Part shown: piece after piece, positions 11,141-23,123 of the stretch | How positions within the stretch are numbered: position 1 is the stretch's first letter | Layout: every line of letters begins with the position of its first letter | NCBI GenBank assembly: GCA_030867875.1 | Contig: JAOWCC010000263.1 | Location: 1-64,000 of the forward strand | DNA from: Actinernus sp. WN-2022 | Taxonomy: Eukaryota > Cnidaria > Anthozoa > Actiniaria > Actinernidae | Direction of reading: 5' to 3' | Length of the DNA: 64,000 nt | Position numbers and translations under genes: made by a program | The notes under the pieces: model-generated | What the model saw: the letters and a program-made list of their open reading frames with translations, nothing else | The model's database searches: none | What the model was told of the DNA's origin: nothing

Positions 11141-12099
11141 AGGTAATTACTTCGCTACTTTTCATATGAGAACGTTTCAAAATCTTCCCTTATTCTTTGT
11201 AATTAAGTCATCATAAATATACAACAATTGTATGGACAACTAACATTTGTTTTATATATGTTTGGAAGAGCAACTCAATCCAGCTCAGATTTCAGTATGT
11301 TATTGACAATTGTAATATCTCATTATACTGAAAATGTGATGCTCTTGTGTCGAACACTCACTGAATGCGAGAGTCCAATTCCATGTTTTCGACTTATAAA
11401 TCTAACGCGTTTGCATGTACCCAATTCAAAATGTCGGAAAAAACCGCGAACTGGTCTATTTGCTGATGCTCCTCTGTCTGCAGGTTGCCAAGGAGAAAAA
11501 GTCTCCATCTAGCTGTATAAGAGCTGGAGGGGCCTGCTCGCGCTCTGCTATTACTATGTTACTGACGCACTGAGCGAGATATAAGTCAGTCGAAATGTTC
11601 GAAGTGGCACAATGTTAATTTGCTCACTCTGCTTTTATAGGCGCTTGGGTGCCACCGCTGAGCATAGTCTTGATAACAAAGAATCGTATCTGAAATTATA
11701 ATTCGGATTTGCTAGCCTTTTACCAGTCTGAACTTTATTTCCTTCATTATATTCTAAGCAATTTGTTATATCCACTGATTTCTATATAAAGCTGCTGTAA
11801 GTATTTGATAAAAATACATTTACTATTGAAATGGAGCACTAAATGTGTAACGTAAGATAACTCATAATAAGTTAATTGGTGTCAGTATTTAATTACTTTG
11901 TTGAAATAAAGTATCGTTTTGACTTGATTCTGCTGTTGTCTTCCTTTAGTTAGGTTGTTTACGCGCGCGCGCAGCTTGGGCATCGCTGCTTAAGCAAACA
12001 AGGCAGGCAAGTGAAGCGAAGTGCGCGAGAATTTAGCATAAAATAGGTCCGCAATGCGAACATCGTCGACCATTATTATAATTTGTTTTGAGAATATAA
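11141..12099. other. No recognisable gene; fragments of old inverted repeats
   Basis: Segments 11395-11480 and 11596-11648 are diverged inverted counterparts of 9170-9245 and 7533-7585. The rest is AT-rich with a short GCGCGC run near 11963. Confidence 0.4.
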
Positions 12100-13145
12100 A
12101 TGTTAGTAAACTCCTCTTCTTTAATTTTATTAAATATAATAGGGTACCCCTCCTGTTGTATTATTTAATTATTATAGGTCACACCCCATTGAGTTTGCAA
12201 TTACTATGATCTATCCGTCTCGTTCTATTTTTGATTCAATATAGCCTACCTGTCCACTTCTATTATTTAATTTCTATTGGCCACTTTACCCTTCTATTTT
12301 TGATTCACTAGTATTTAATTACTATAGGCCATCCCTCCTCTTCTAATTTTGAATCAATATAGTCTACCCCTCGCCTTTTTTATTTAATTACTGTAGGGTA
12401 CCCCTGATGTTCTATTAGTATTTAATTACTATAGGCCACACCCCATTGATTTCTGAATTCCTATTGTATACCCTTCCCCTTCTATTATTTAGTTACAATA
12501 GGGTACCCCTGCTGTTCTATTATGTAATCACTATAGGCCATACATTTTTCAATTACTATGGTCTGCCCCCTCCCATTCTATTTTTGATTCAATATAGCCC
12601 ACCCTCTAACTTCAATTGTTTAATTTCTATTGGTCACTCCTCCCTTCTATTTTTATTCACTAGCCCACCCCCTAACTTCCATTATTTAATTACTATAGGC
12701 CACACCCCATTGATTTCTGAATTCCTATTGTATACCCTTCCCCTTCTATTATTTAGTTACAATAGGGTACCCCTGCTGTTCTATTATGTAATCACTATAG
12801 GCCATACATTTTTCAATTACTATGGTCTGCCCCCTCCCATTCTATTTTTGATTCAATATAGCCCACCCTCTAACTTCAATTGTTTAATTTCTATTGGTCA
12901 CTCCTCCCTTCTATTTTTATTCACTAGCCCACCCCCTAACTTCCATTATTTAATTACTATAGGCCACACCCCATTGATTTTGAATCACTATGGTCTACCC
13001 CTTCCCTTCAGTTATTTTTGATTCGATGCAGCCCACCCCTTCAGTTGTATTATTAAATTTCTATTGGTTACTCCTCCCCTTCTATTTTTGATTCACAAGC
13101 CTACCCTTTAACTTCTATTATTTAATTGCTACAGTGTACTCCTTG
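12100..13145. repeat. AT-rich minisatellite region
   Basis: Irregular tandem units combine TATTTAATTACTATAGG, CCCCTTCTATTTTTGATTCA and similar pieces over about 1 kb. The 191-aa frame at 12446-13021 is simply a translation of this repeat and is not treated as a gene. Confidence 0.75.
12437..12964. repeat. 264-bp tandem duplication within the minisatellite
   Basis: The block starting CACACCCCATTGATTTCTGA at 12437 is repeated at 12701, and the first bases recur at 12965, giving a period of exactly 264 bp. The two copies appear identical by eye, showing a recent duplication inside an otherwise diverged array. Confidence 0.85.
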
Positions 13146-14085
13146 CCTTCGATGTGTTCCCTTTCCCTCGTTGGCGTGTTTACTTCAAACGTTATTCACG
13201 GTATTCACACTTCAATGTGTTTCCCTTAACGGCAACAGTACCGTTTCTCTAACGATCATGCAGCTAGGCTACTAAACTAATAAAAACTGGTTCTCAAAGG
13301 CTCGCTGGCATGTTTACTTCAAACTTTATTCACACTTCGATGTGTTGCCCGTTTGTCTGTTTAACGATCAACTTATTTGGCTAGATATAAACTACAAATA
13401 TTCCGATTAAGCTGCTCTTGCACGGTCTTAGCGGCAAAGTTCTGTCGGTTTATATGAGGTTGAAAGATTTCACACGTCGGTTTCACGGTGAAAAATCTTA
13501 GTCATTTCGGTTCGATTCGAGTTCCACTTTCAGAAGAGTTCATTGAATGACTGCATTATTCAGATTCACTCGTATGTAAAACGATAACAACATAGTACTC
13601 CAAAACTTGCCCTTAAAACATTCATGGTACTCTCTAGGTCTTAAATACATCGAATTCATTCCAATAACAGCCCTATAGTGCATAAGACCTGAAGCTGCTT
13701 TCCGACGGAACAAGTGAAGTCGGAAAGCGTATTCATAACGGCTTAAGAGCATCATTGTAGTAAGGTGTCGTAGTTTTGTTTATATTTGGCATGTCATTGG
13801 TGACAAAAGGCCGGCATGCAATGGTGCATGTAAAAAACGAGCAACTTCAGAGAGCAATTCATATCTCGCCGTTCATGCAGCGTCCGGAAGGCAAATTTTA
13901 TTCAACTTGTAATTATTTACTAGAGAATTATTTTAAGGTCTTAACCCCCGAGACCCTGTGCTACTGCATTCGTTCGGGGAATACGTTTCCCAGAGTTTTT
14001 TTTGCCTAAAGAAGGTTTTTATCTCTGGGTTTTTCGTATCGGGCGGAGCACGTTTTTAGATTATGTTATTTCCATTTAGACAATC
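13146..14085. other. No recognisable gene
   Basis: Includes a short repeated phrase (TTTACTTCAAAC with TTCACACTTC and GATGTGTT, near 13168 and 13313). Open frames at 13540-13755 (minus) and 13776-14009 (plus) have no recognised motif. Confidence 0.35.
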
Positions 14086-16235
14086 TTATTGATGTAAACT
14101 TATTATAGTATAAAACACGTAAGTGTGAATCATTAGTATTAAGTCATTGGACACTCTAGCACTGTAAAATTGAATATTATACAGTTACGTGTGAAGTAAT
14201 TTTTCACCTGTAAACCGTAAAGTCTTGGACACATGTACACTGTAAGCTATTGTGATGCATGTAAAGACATCAGTTATCGACACAATTAAGTCGTTGTGCA
14301 GACACACCTAAGGTGTAAAGCTACTATAGATACATGTGGAGTGCCGTAAAGTCATTGTAGACACACGTATAATTATAGTCATTGTGTATAGACACACACG
14401 TAAGGTGTACAACTATTATAGATGCATCAGAGTATAAGTCAGTGTGGCACACAGATACAGTCACTGTGCACAGACACATGCAGGCGGTAAGCTATTATAG
14501 ATACACGTGGTGTGTAAATCGTTGTGGACACACGTAAGCCGGGTACAGCTATTATAGATACTTGTACTCGTAAGTAATAATCATTGCGGACACGCGTAAA
14601 GTAATTTTGGACACATGTATACGTAAATCATTGTGCATAGACACACACATAAGGTGTTATGCTATTATATATCCATGTGAGTGTAAGTCTTTGTGGACAC
14701 ATGTAAGTCCTAGTGCCTAGACACATGTAAGTGTAAAGCTGTTTTAGGCAAGTCTTTGTAGACACACGTTATGTACAGACATACGTAACGTTGTAAAGCT
14801 ATTATATACCCAAGTGAGTGTAAGTCTTTGTGGGCACATAGATGTAAGTATAAAGCTGTTTTCGATACACGTGAAATCTTTGTAGACACGTTATGTACAG
14901 CTATTATCGATACATGTATGCGTAAGTGTCAGTCATTCTGCATAGACATACGTAAGGTTATAAAGCTATTATACATACATGTGAGTGTTAAGTCTTGTGT
15001 TCACACTTAAATGTACAGCTATTATAGATACACATACACCTAATTAAAATAATTGTGGACAAGTAATTGTGGACACACGTGAAGTGCATAGTTATTGTAG
15101 ACATATAGATGAAATGTAACCTCATTGGACACACAAGGTGTTAAACTAATATACACACAAAGTGTAAGTGTCGTTGGACACACGAATAGCGTAAAGCTGT
15201 TAGGACACACGTGAAGTGTAAGTCATTAACACACGTGAAGTGTAAGTCTTTTTAAACACGTGAAGTGTAAGCTGTTACAATACACGTGAAGTGTAAGCTG
15301 TTGTAATACACGTGAAGTGTAAACTGTTGCAATACACGTGAAGTGAAAGCTGTTGTAATACACGTGAAGTGTAAGTCATTGACACATGTGAAGTGTAAGT
15401 CACTGTGACACACGTGAAGTGTAAGTCTTTGTGACACACGTGAAGTGTATATCTTTGTGACACACGTGAAGTGTAAGCTGTTGCAATACACGTGAAGCGT
15501 AAGCTGTTGCAATACACGTGAAGTGAAAGCTGTTGTAACACACGCGAAGTGTAAACTTTTGTAATACGCGTGAAGTGTAAGTCATTGACACATGTGAAGT
15601 GTAAGTCACTGTGACACACGTGAAGTGTAAGTCTTTGTGACACACGTGAAGTGTAAGTCTTTGTGACACACGTGAAGTGTAAGCTATTATAGCACGAGAA
15701 GTGCAAGCTATTATAGCACGTGAGTGTAAGTCATTGTGACACACGTGAAGTGTTAAGTCAGTGTGACACACGTGAATTGTAATTGTAAGCTATTATAGTA
15801 CGTGAGTATAAGTCATTGTGACACGTGAATTGTAATTGTAAGCTATTATAGCACGTAAGTGCAAGTCATTGTGACACACGTGAATTGTAATTATAAGCTA
15901 ATATAGCACGTCAGTGTAAATCATTGTGACACGTGAAGCGTAAGTCATTTGATACATGCACGTGAAGCGTAGGTCATTATGACAGACGTGAAGCCTAAGC
16001 TATTATAGCACGAAGTGTAAGTCATTGTGACACACGTAAATTGTAATTTTAAGCTATTATAGCACGTCAGTGTAAGTCATTGTGACACACGTGAAGCGTA
16101 AGTCATTGTGACACACGTGAAGCATAAGTCATTGTGGCAGACGTGAAGCTATTATAGCACGAAGTGTAATCTATTATAACACGAAGTGTAAAGTTAATTA
16201 TTGTGACACACGTGAATTATAGGCTATTATAGACG
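14086..16235. repeat. Minisatellite of ACACGTGAAGTGTAAGTCATTG-like units
   Basis: About 2.1 kb of loosely tandem units of roughly 20-30 bp. The left part (14.1-15.2 kb) is diverged (GTAAAGCTATTATAGATACA variants); the right part (15.2-16.1 kb) is homogeneous, with ACACGTGAAGTGTAAGTC repeated many times. Most right-hand units contain the palindrome CACGTG. The long minus-strand frames at 15252-15771 are translations of the array. Confidence 0.85.
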
Positions 16236-16398
16236 TAAAGGACGGGAACTCTTTATGGAAGTTATAGTACTTGTTTGTTTGTTTGTAAGTTACATTATAA
16301 TAAATCTACTATTGTCGTTGCCCACCTCGGCGACAGTACATTAACACACTCCGTACAGTTGTATTGTTGTTGATGCGGTAAAGAGTTATGTATTGTCT

Positions 16399-16492
16399 AA
16401 AACACGAACAGCAGTGTTTTATCAAGTTTAAAAATTCGAGGGCGAAGCCCGAGAATTTTTAGACTTGATAAAACACGTGCTGTGAGTGTTTT
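16399..16492. repeat. Hairpin repeat with GTGTTTTATCAAG arms
   Basis: GTGTTTTATCAAGTTTAAAA at about 16412 is mirrored by the segment ending TTGATAAAACAC near 16480, around a GAGGGCGAAGCCCGAG centre. Outer pieces (AAAACAC...GTGTTTT) extend the pairing. It resembles a small foldback MITE; no target duplication was identified. Confidence 0.6.
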
Positions 16493-16698
16493 GAACGGCT
16501 TCAAAAACGCTTTAAGAATGCAATGAAAGAAAGACGCACATCTCAAGGGAATGGTTACTTAATGAACCATTGAATCGAACCTTTGTATTCACAACGCCAT
16601 GCAAAATATTCGAGTAATCACCGCCTGCAATTACGAACATCTCAAGGGAATGATATGAAGAAATTACCATACTATGTTGTTTGAAGCGGCGTTTCGCA

Positions 16699-16827
16699 AT
16701 GCAAGAACCACCTGCACTTGAAGGATTTGGTGTCGTGGTTTACCTCGATAAAGTTCAAGACTTGGAAAGCGATGTGACTGACATGACGGAAGACTCTAAA
16801 TTTTTGACTCCGGCACAAAATATGTAA
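16699..16827 (+). CDS. Putative short coding exon or small ORF, 42 codons
   Basis: ATG at 16699 opens a frame with natural composition (MQEPPALEGFGVVVYLD..., rich in Asp, Glu and Val) ending TAA at 16825-16827. GTAAGT at 16824 overlaps the stop and is a strong splice donor, so this is better read as a first coding exon ending AT|GTAAGT than as a complete protein. I do not recognise the family and could not place the next exon. Confidence 0.35.
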   Translation: MQEPPALEGFGVVVYLDKVQDLESDVTDMTEDSKFLTPAQNM

Positions 16828-17756
16828 GTTTAATACACGTTTTTATTATTTTACGGCTTTGAATTTGGTTTAATAACTGGAACTAAACAGTGGCTTGGTA
16901 AACAAGTAATGGTAGTTGGATAACTTAGCTTCATTTTAAAAATATTATCTGTGTATCTCGGTAGTCTGCTGATATTAGTAAATTTAGTGCAAAATTTATT
17001 ATCTAGGTACCTTATGTTCCGTGTACTTTTTGCTATCTTTGGGTCTTTATCAGTGAATTCTTAATTAGGATGAAACTTTATATAAAATTTCATGTTCATT
17101 AGTATTCTTTATATAAAACGTTCATCCTAATTAGCAATTCAATGAGAAAGCTGAAACATCAATAGAAATTCCATTGTCTCAATCATTAACCCCGTTTCCC
17201 TCTGGGACAGAATTCAAATCCCTCCGCGGGCCTTTTAGAATGATGAGATTTTATCAGGTATAAAGGAGCATGCACGTGACTGATTTGCTTCATCTGATTG
17301 GACAAAATGCTCATTAATTATTCATGAGTTTTTGAAGAATATATGATTCAGCTTGGACACGTACCTTTGTCAGTTCACTTCACTTAATGTAAGCTTCTGG
17401 TTCAGCAATAGCTTGTCTCGTTCATAGAGTTTGACAGAAGTTTTGTATATATTCCTTTATGTTTCTTTGTATTTCTTTATAAGCTTTTCATGTTTACTTT
17501 TACGCCTGGCAATACGACAGTGAAACTGTCGGCCCGACTGGAGACACACGATTCTGTTCAAAACAGCTCTCAAAGATTTTAGTGCGAGCTTTGCGTCTCT
17601 TAACCGTAGATGCAAATGTAAGTTTGACAAGAGCACAAACTCGAAAGCAAAGCTGGACAAAATTCTCAACGATTATTGTTCCGCGAAGTCAAAACACATC
17701 CACTCCCCAATCAGTCGCATCGAAGGAATGGACCGAATGGACCGGACCGAATGGAC
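16828..17756. other. No recognisable gene
   Basis: Non-coding looking. It contains a short direct repeat (GGACCGAATGGACC) at 17728-17757 beside the truncated left edge of the next element and a local inverted repeat at 17055-17135 around CTTTATATAAAATTTCATG/TTTATATAAAACG. Confidence 0.35.
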
Positions 17757-18534
17757 CGTCCAGTGACGTCACTACCAGAAAACCTGGTAGTGATTTTTGA
17801 TTGGTTAATATTCTATGATTTCGCATAATTATCATAATTATCAGCCGAGAAGACGGCAGGATTCACTTTGGATTCGCGATTGTTGATCGTTGAGTTTCAG
17901 TGGAGTGATTGTCTTTGGCAAAGACCTTGAATTCGTAAGGAAACCATCTGGAAATGGATTGAAAGTGTCCTGCACAATAACCGGCCGACTATAAACCTGT
18001 AAACATCTACATTTTATCGCGTCGCATCCGCGGGGTTGTTGACAATCGATTATTTGTTCGCATTCGCAGTGGTAAAGAAATTATGTCGCTACTCTCTTCA
18101 AGGAACTGTTCTTTCCCGTAAAAGAGTCTTCGTATTTCTTCGAAAATTCTCCATTACCCTTTCATGTTTTTCTACTTTTCTGTTGCATCATTTACATAGG
18201 TAATATCTCGTAGCTGTGTCGATTCGAACGGCAGATCGCGAGACATGTAAAAAGATCAACGGAAAGACAAAGATCAACTGTACTTTGCCTCCAAATATAA
18301 TATAACGATTTGTTGCTTCGGAAAGGCTTTCAAAACATAAGAGGCACTTGAGAAGCAAATGGATGGAGATATATAATATAGGTAAGGCTTTTATTTTGGT
18401 CGGCATAATCTCAAATAAATATTTCTCACGAACTCTTACTACCGCCGTGACAGTTTTATTATATTTGCATAAATTAAATTGTTAATCCGCCTTGACGTCA
18501 CTGGACGGCATTATCGGCTATTGGATTCAGACGT
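17757..18534. mobile_element. Copy 1 of the TAGCCTGAATTTCAG element family, end-truncated, with empty inner site
   Basis: This segment is nearly identical to the 22611-23123 plus 32912-33294 parts of the larger element, read continuously. At 18199-18207 it holds GGTAATATC once, exactly where the 22.6 kb copy carries a 9.8 kb insertion. Its outermost inverted-repeat bases are missing on the left (it begins at CCGTCCAGTGACGTCAC) and on the right it stops after GGATTCAGACGTC. The minus strand has a decayed frame with CLLC, LCKxC and RKVEKHERV (18406 down to about 18060), interrupted by stops. Confidence 0.8.
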
Positions 18535-18633
18535 CGAAGGCAAAAAAACGGCATTGTACAGCGTTAACTGCTATAAGTGGAGAAAGCGGCTAAGAAGTAC
18601 CAGCTGGTATCATTTTTACCACCCGTAGGATTC

Positions 18634-19250
18634 CCTTTTTGCCGGGGGGGGGGGGGGGGTACTTACATGAAAAATGGGTATGTATGTGAGGCCAAGAGGC
18701 TCAAACCCTGACCCTGTTTGACCCAATCCGAGCTCCAAAACCCTGATTGCCCCCTTTTGGGGAAAAAAACCCTGATTGCCCCTTCTTTAAATTGTTTTCA
18801 AAACACGGTCGGATATATATCCTGGCCGGTATACCGCGTACCGGGATTTCATGCAAAATACGGAACATTTCAAGTCGGGACGTGGCATTGGGTAAACAAA
18901 TCAGCAGTTGAAGTACATAGATAAACTTGTACTGAAGTACGAATTAGCGGCGTCACGATGTATGGGAACCTCAGTGCTTGCATGTGGGCAGGCGATAAAA
19001 ATGCGGCCAACAGAATGTCTTTTTTTGACATAGTAGCTAAAAAAAATGAACTGCCTAAAAATACTGAACCCCGACCCTGACTGCACCCAAATTATACTCA
19101 AATCCTTACCCTGATCTGCCCAAATCAGGTCAAAACCCTGACCCTACCTGCCCAAACTGAGCTCAAAACCCTGACCCACCTGGGCGGCACATACATAATA
19201 GTATACGTCACAAACAGGAGTACCCCCCCCCCCCCCCCGGGCCTTTTTGC
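18634..19250. mobile_element. Inverted-repeat element with G-run and C-run ends and 9-bp duplication
   Basis: The element starts in a run of 16-17 G at about 18644 followed by TACT and ends AGTACC followed by a C run near 19239. CCTTTTTGC occurs at 18634-18642 and again at 19242-19250, consistent with a 9-bp target duplication. The interior has repeated AAAACCCTGACCCTACCTG-like phrases. It is non-coding. The long G and C runs could form G-quadruplex or hairpin structures. Confidence 0.65.
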
Positions 19251-19865
19251 TTGTATTTTTACAGCTCAAGTAGTCTAATGGATTGCAATGAAGTTTGGTT
19301 CCGAATAAATGAGTTTGTGAGCACTTTTTGCAACGCCTTTCTAGCTAACCCTTACTCAGTTTTCTCCAATTCACTGCTCACTTTGGACTTTTTTTGTTCA
19401 TTCAAACGTTAACTCAGTTCGCACAAAAGGCGCAAAAACGTTTGCACACGCGCGCTCCCAAATTCCCGCCTCGGCTAAACTTCTTTTATGAGAGCTAGTT
19501 TGGCAAGTCACAAAAAATCTTGCATTTTTAATCTGAGATCTACTAATGTCCTCCCAAATCTCGCCCAATAATGTTTTGTCTTGGACGAACTTCTTGGCCT
19601 CGTACTTCTGACAAGGGAACCCAACGAAGTTTTCGGTTGAAAAGCTGTTCGGTAGAGTAAGTTAGCCTAAACCTTTCGGATTTGAAAAAATTGTCCCTAG
19701 AAAATTGTTTTCTGAAATACTGGTTAGAAAATTTGTTTTCAATCCCTAGAAAATTGTAGAAGAAAAGGGAGACTAAAAGGTTTTCCCTAAAATATTCGTA
19801 CGTCCCAATTCGTCTGATCAATAGAGTCAGAACAACACATTTTCATTCCCTAAGAATTGCCTATA
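19251..19865. other. No recognisable gene
   Basis: The segment contains short repeated CCCTAGAAAATTGT phrases (about 19696 and 19744). The minus-strand frame at 19543-19821 has no known motif. Confidence 0.35.
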
Positions 19866-20015
19866 GGATATGATATGTTTACTTGTCACGCACAAAAGTT
19901 TCAATACGAGGCCCCGTGTTAAATTAAAGCTATTCTTTTCAAAGAGAAAATAATAAATTTAATTTAGCACGGGGCCTCGTATTGAAACCTTTGTACGTGA
20001 CAAAGTAAAGCATAT
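19866..20015. repeat. Foldback repeat with roughly 58-bp arms
   Basis: The left arm (about 19867-19926) includes TTTCAATACGAGGCCCCGTG; the right arm (about 19958-20013) is its near-perfect inverse, separated by about 30 bp. This is a typical foldback MITE without coding content; no certain target duplication was seen. Confidence 0.75.
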
Positions 20016-20288
20016 CGCGGAAGTGGGCTATTGAAACCTGCTCTAGTTCCCGGTATTGCGCAAAAAATAACACAGGCAGTCCGATACTATATGTAAAGAT
20101 TCATGTGGTAAAATAAATCGTTCAAAATAAAACTGAAACAGACGTAAACGTTTGCGATAATTTCTTAAAGATTTTCTGGTTCTAAAATATATTTCAATAC
20201 ATTCATTGCTGGAGCCGTTACTTACTTTATACAGAGCTTTGATTATCTCATTAACTACCCAGTCCCTTCTCGGTTAAAGAAATGCAAG

Positions 20289-20712
20289 ATGGCCGACGAA
20301 CAGCTTAACTCGGGGAAGAAAACAGTAAGTACAAATTCTAGGCGGCTGCTTTCGCAGGCTATACAAATTCAAGCACATTTGCCATTTGGACAAGTTAAGA
20401 TTCCAAAATCACTATCTTTTGCAGTCAGATCAGTTACATTACTATTTAGTCCAATCTCTGGAGCATTTCTGCCGAACGACTGTCATGTTTTTGGGCTTGA
20501 AAACTGGCAATGTTGATTATTTATCGTACCTCGAACATTATAGGACATACAGATGTGGTTCTTCAGAGAGTGGACCAGTGCTTCAAACCAGTGAACATGG
20601 CTACATAGCGGCATTTTTGCTAATTAAAAGGCAGTTATGGAAGCTAAAGGCGCTGAACTTTGGAGCAATGTCTGCCGTAGTTTCACTTAGATGGTTATAC
20701 TCCCTGGGATAG
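20289..20712 (+). CDS. Putative 5-prime end of an unidentified gene, two exons
   Basis: ATG at 20289 lies in a strong initiation context (AAGATGG) and encodes MADEQLNSGKKT before GTAAGT at 20325. A 100-bp intron would end at a TATCTTTTGCAG acceptor (20424), followed in phase 0 by an open frame SDQLHYYLVQSLEHF... running to TAG at 20710-20712. Donor, acceptor and phase agree, but the second exon's C-terminal half looks less protein-like and may contain another donor. Family not recognised; it could be a remnant. Confidence 0.3.
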
Positions 20713-21115
20713 TTTTCACTAATACTGCTTTAATAAGTTTAATACTTGCATAGCAGTGCTAACTATTATGGAGTTAAACGTTTTGAGACGTACAGACATT
20801 GGACAAGTATTAACCAAGGTATGGAAATTTCGCTTTTATCTTATTTCCCAGTCAATCTCTTATAACGGCGCCATTTTTAAAGTGCACGAAATTACAAACT
20901 ACGCATGCTCGGCAGCCATGAGGCATGACGTCCTCGATTTTTGCCCATGTTTGTTGAGTCGATTTTAGCAACAGTACATGGCATACTTTCATGAAATTAT
21001 ACTCCAAAATACAAACCCTTTGTAACTATTGCGGTAAATCTATTCCATTTTCATGAAATTTCGTTTCTGCTTTAGGAGAAACCCGATCTGGTGCTTGAAA
21101 TATATAACATCATTT

Positions 21116-21469
21116 GTATGGGAGCCCGGGAGAGACTCCTGTACTGACCTAACAGAGGTGCTCGGCCGTCCCTTTAGGGTATAAAATTTCAGTGATGGTC
21201 TCATTTAGGGCCGGGTCTTTTGATAAAAGGCAATTACGTAACAAAACGCGGTACCTTTTAGGGTGTCGTCTGTTTATTTGGAAGGAGATTACAGATAAAG
21301 GAGATTACAGACATACTGATTAATTATATGGTGGTCCCTTTTAGGGTTCAAAACAAAATAATCTTCCTTTTATTATTTAAATTTTTGGGCCCCTTTTAGG
21401 GTTAATTTTTAGGGTCATGGCCGAGCACCCCTGTTGGGTCAGTAGGGGATGTCCCCCCGGGTATGGGAG
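21116..21469. mobile_element. Mutator-like MITE with 9-bp duplication
   Basis: GTATGGGAG at 21116-21124 and 21461-21469 flanks a 336-bp element. The left end reads CCCGGGAGAGACTCCTGTAC and the right end, inward, CCGGGGGGACATCCCCTAC; both continue into TGACC(T/C)AACAG(A/G)GGTGCTCGG. The interior has four CCTTTTAGGGT-like phrases and is non-coding. Confidence 0.75.
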
Positions 21470-21663
21470 GCTATATAGTGCTCAAAATGGGGTTAGGCAA
21501 TAAGGCTGCTATTATGAAAACATCCTTTATCTTAGCTAGCCCTGCTAACCAAACCCTCTGCCTTGACACGCCAGAAGCTTAGCTAGCGAAGCTGCTCCCA
21601 AAGGTTTTTTATAAGCAGAATTTATTGCCTTAATCTAATGCAACATTTTCTCTTCTGTTGTAG

Positions 21664-21729
21664 GCATAATTCTGAAAGACAGCCCTTGCAGGATGCGTGG
21701 CTGAGTACCTTGCCCCTTGGCCGTGTAAG
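21664..21729 (+). CDS. Possible internal exon, unidentified
   Basis: A strong acceptor (TTTTCTCTTCTGTTGTAG) precedes and a donor GTAAGC follows this 66-bp segment. One frame is open (HNSERQPLQDAWLSTLPLGR, entering with one base and leaving with two). The 20289 gene model cannot be joined to it with confidence because the phases were not reconciled. Confidence 0.25.
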
Positions 21730-22601
21730 GTAAGCATTTTCGATAGCCGTTCAGAGTATATGTTGCGCAGAACAGGACCCCGTTTATCGACAGGTGTACA
21801 CAGTCACGATGTAAGGCGTTAACACGAAAAGGGATTGAAGTTGAATCACTAGCGCTTCACATCAATGCGTTATCGAAGCTAGCTCATAAAACACGTTACC
21901 GAGACCGTATGCACAAATGAAGCATATCTTTCTCTGGGATAGTGCTCAAAGTGGGTTTGAGGCAGTAAGACTGCTTTTATGAAAACAGCCTTCATATATA
22001 TTATTTATATCCTCATACATTTCAATATTTCTCTGTTAGTGTACGTTTTCTTCTACCCTAATGAACATATAATTAATTAGAACTACGCATGTAAATAAAA
22101 AAAAATTAGACAGGCTACCTGACATAGTTATTTAAGATAGCCTATACAGTACTGATTTCATTTACATTTTTTATAAATCAATGAAATGTTAAAATACTGT
22201 AGAAATAAATGTGTTGTTGTCAATACAGTCAGGCCGACGCGTGCATGCGCTTTCATATCCCAGCTCACAATCATTACACTGCCGAGCCTGACAACCTATC
22301 AATCACGCCTCACTGCGCAAGCCCTCAAGTATATCGGTTCACGCGTATTGGTATTGACTAATGATAGCAAGGTTGGCGCGTACGAGCACATAGAAACAAG
22401 TAAGGAAGAGAATACCGTCAAATTAACAAATCGCACACATTTTTCCATTGTCCGTAGTCGTATTGATCATAGAAATGACGTCATAAATTGTTCATAACTC
22501 AAGTGAAACATAAAAAGTTTTGGACATTTTATGCGATTTGTTTTTTTACAACGACGAAGCACTTAGCTTCAAATGAGTATGTAATAAACTGCTTTCGAGT
22601 C
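21730..22601. other. No recognisable gene
   Basis: AT-rich sequence including a second copy of a short phrase around CTCAAAGTGGGTTTGAGGCA (21946) similar to one at 21481. The frame at 22186-22497 has no motif. Confidence 0.35.
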
Positions 22602-23123
22602 GAAAAAGGCTAGCCTGAATTTCAGCCGTCTCCTCTGGGTTCGTTCCTCCCGAGAGAGACGTCTGAATCCAACAGCCGATAATGCCGTCCAGTGACGTCA
22701 CTACCAGAAAACTTTGATTGGTTCATATTCTATAATTTCGCATAATTATCATAATTATCAGCTGAGAAGACGGCAGGATTCACTTTGGACTCGCGATTGT
22801 TGATCGTTGAGTTTCAGTGGAGTGATTGTCTTTTGGCAAAGACCTTGAATTCGTAAGGAAAACATCTGGAAATTAAATGGATTGAAAGTGTCCTGCACAA
22901 TAACCGGCCGACTAACCTGTAAACATGTACATTTTATCGCGTCGCGTCCGCGGGGTTGTTGACAATCGATTATTTGTTCGCACTCGCAGTGGTAAAGAAT
23001 GTCGCTACTCTCTTCAAGGAACTGTTCTTTCCCGTAAAAGAGTCTTCGTATTTCTTCGAAAATTCTCCATTATCCTTTCATGTTTTTCTACCTTTCTGTT
23101 GCATCATTTACATAGGTAATATC

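Noticed and set aside
12446..13021. 191-codon plus-strand frame
   Set aside because: It is the translation of the AT-rich minisatellite, including its 264-bp duplication.
15252..15771. Overlapping minus-strand frames of 86-143 codons
   Set aside because: Translations of the ACACGTGAAGTGTAAGTC minisatellite.
17728..18545. Target duplication TCGAAGG around copy 1 of the outer element
   Set aside because: Seven matching bases occur near both edges, but the left copy is 30 bp away from the element edge and the terminal repeats are missing, so it is probably chance.
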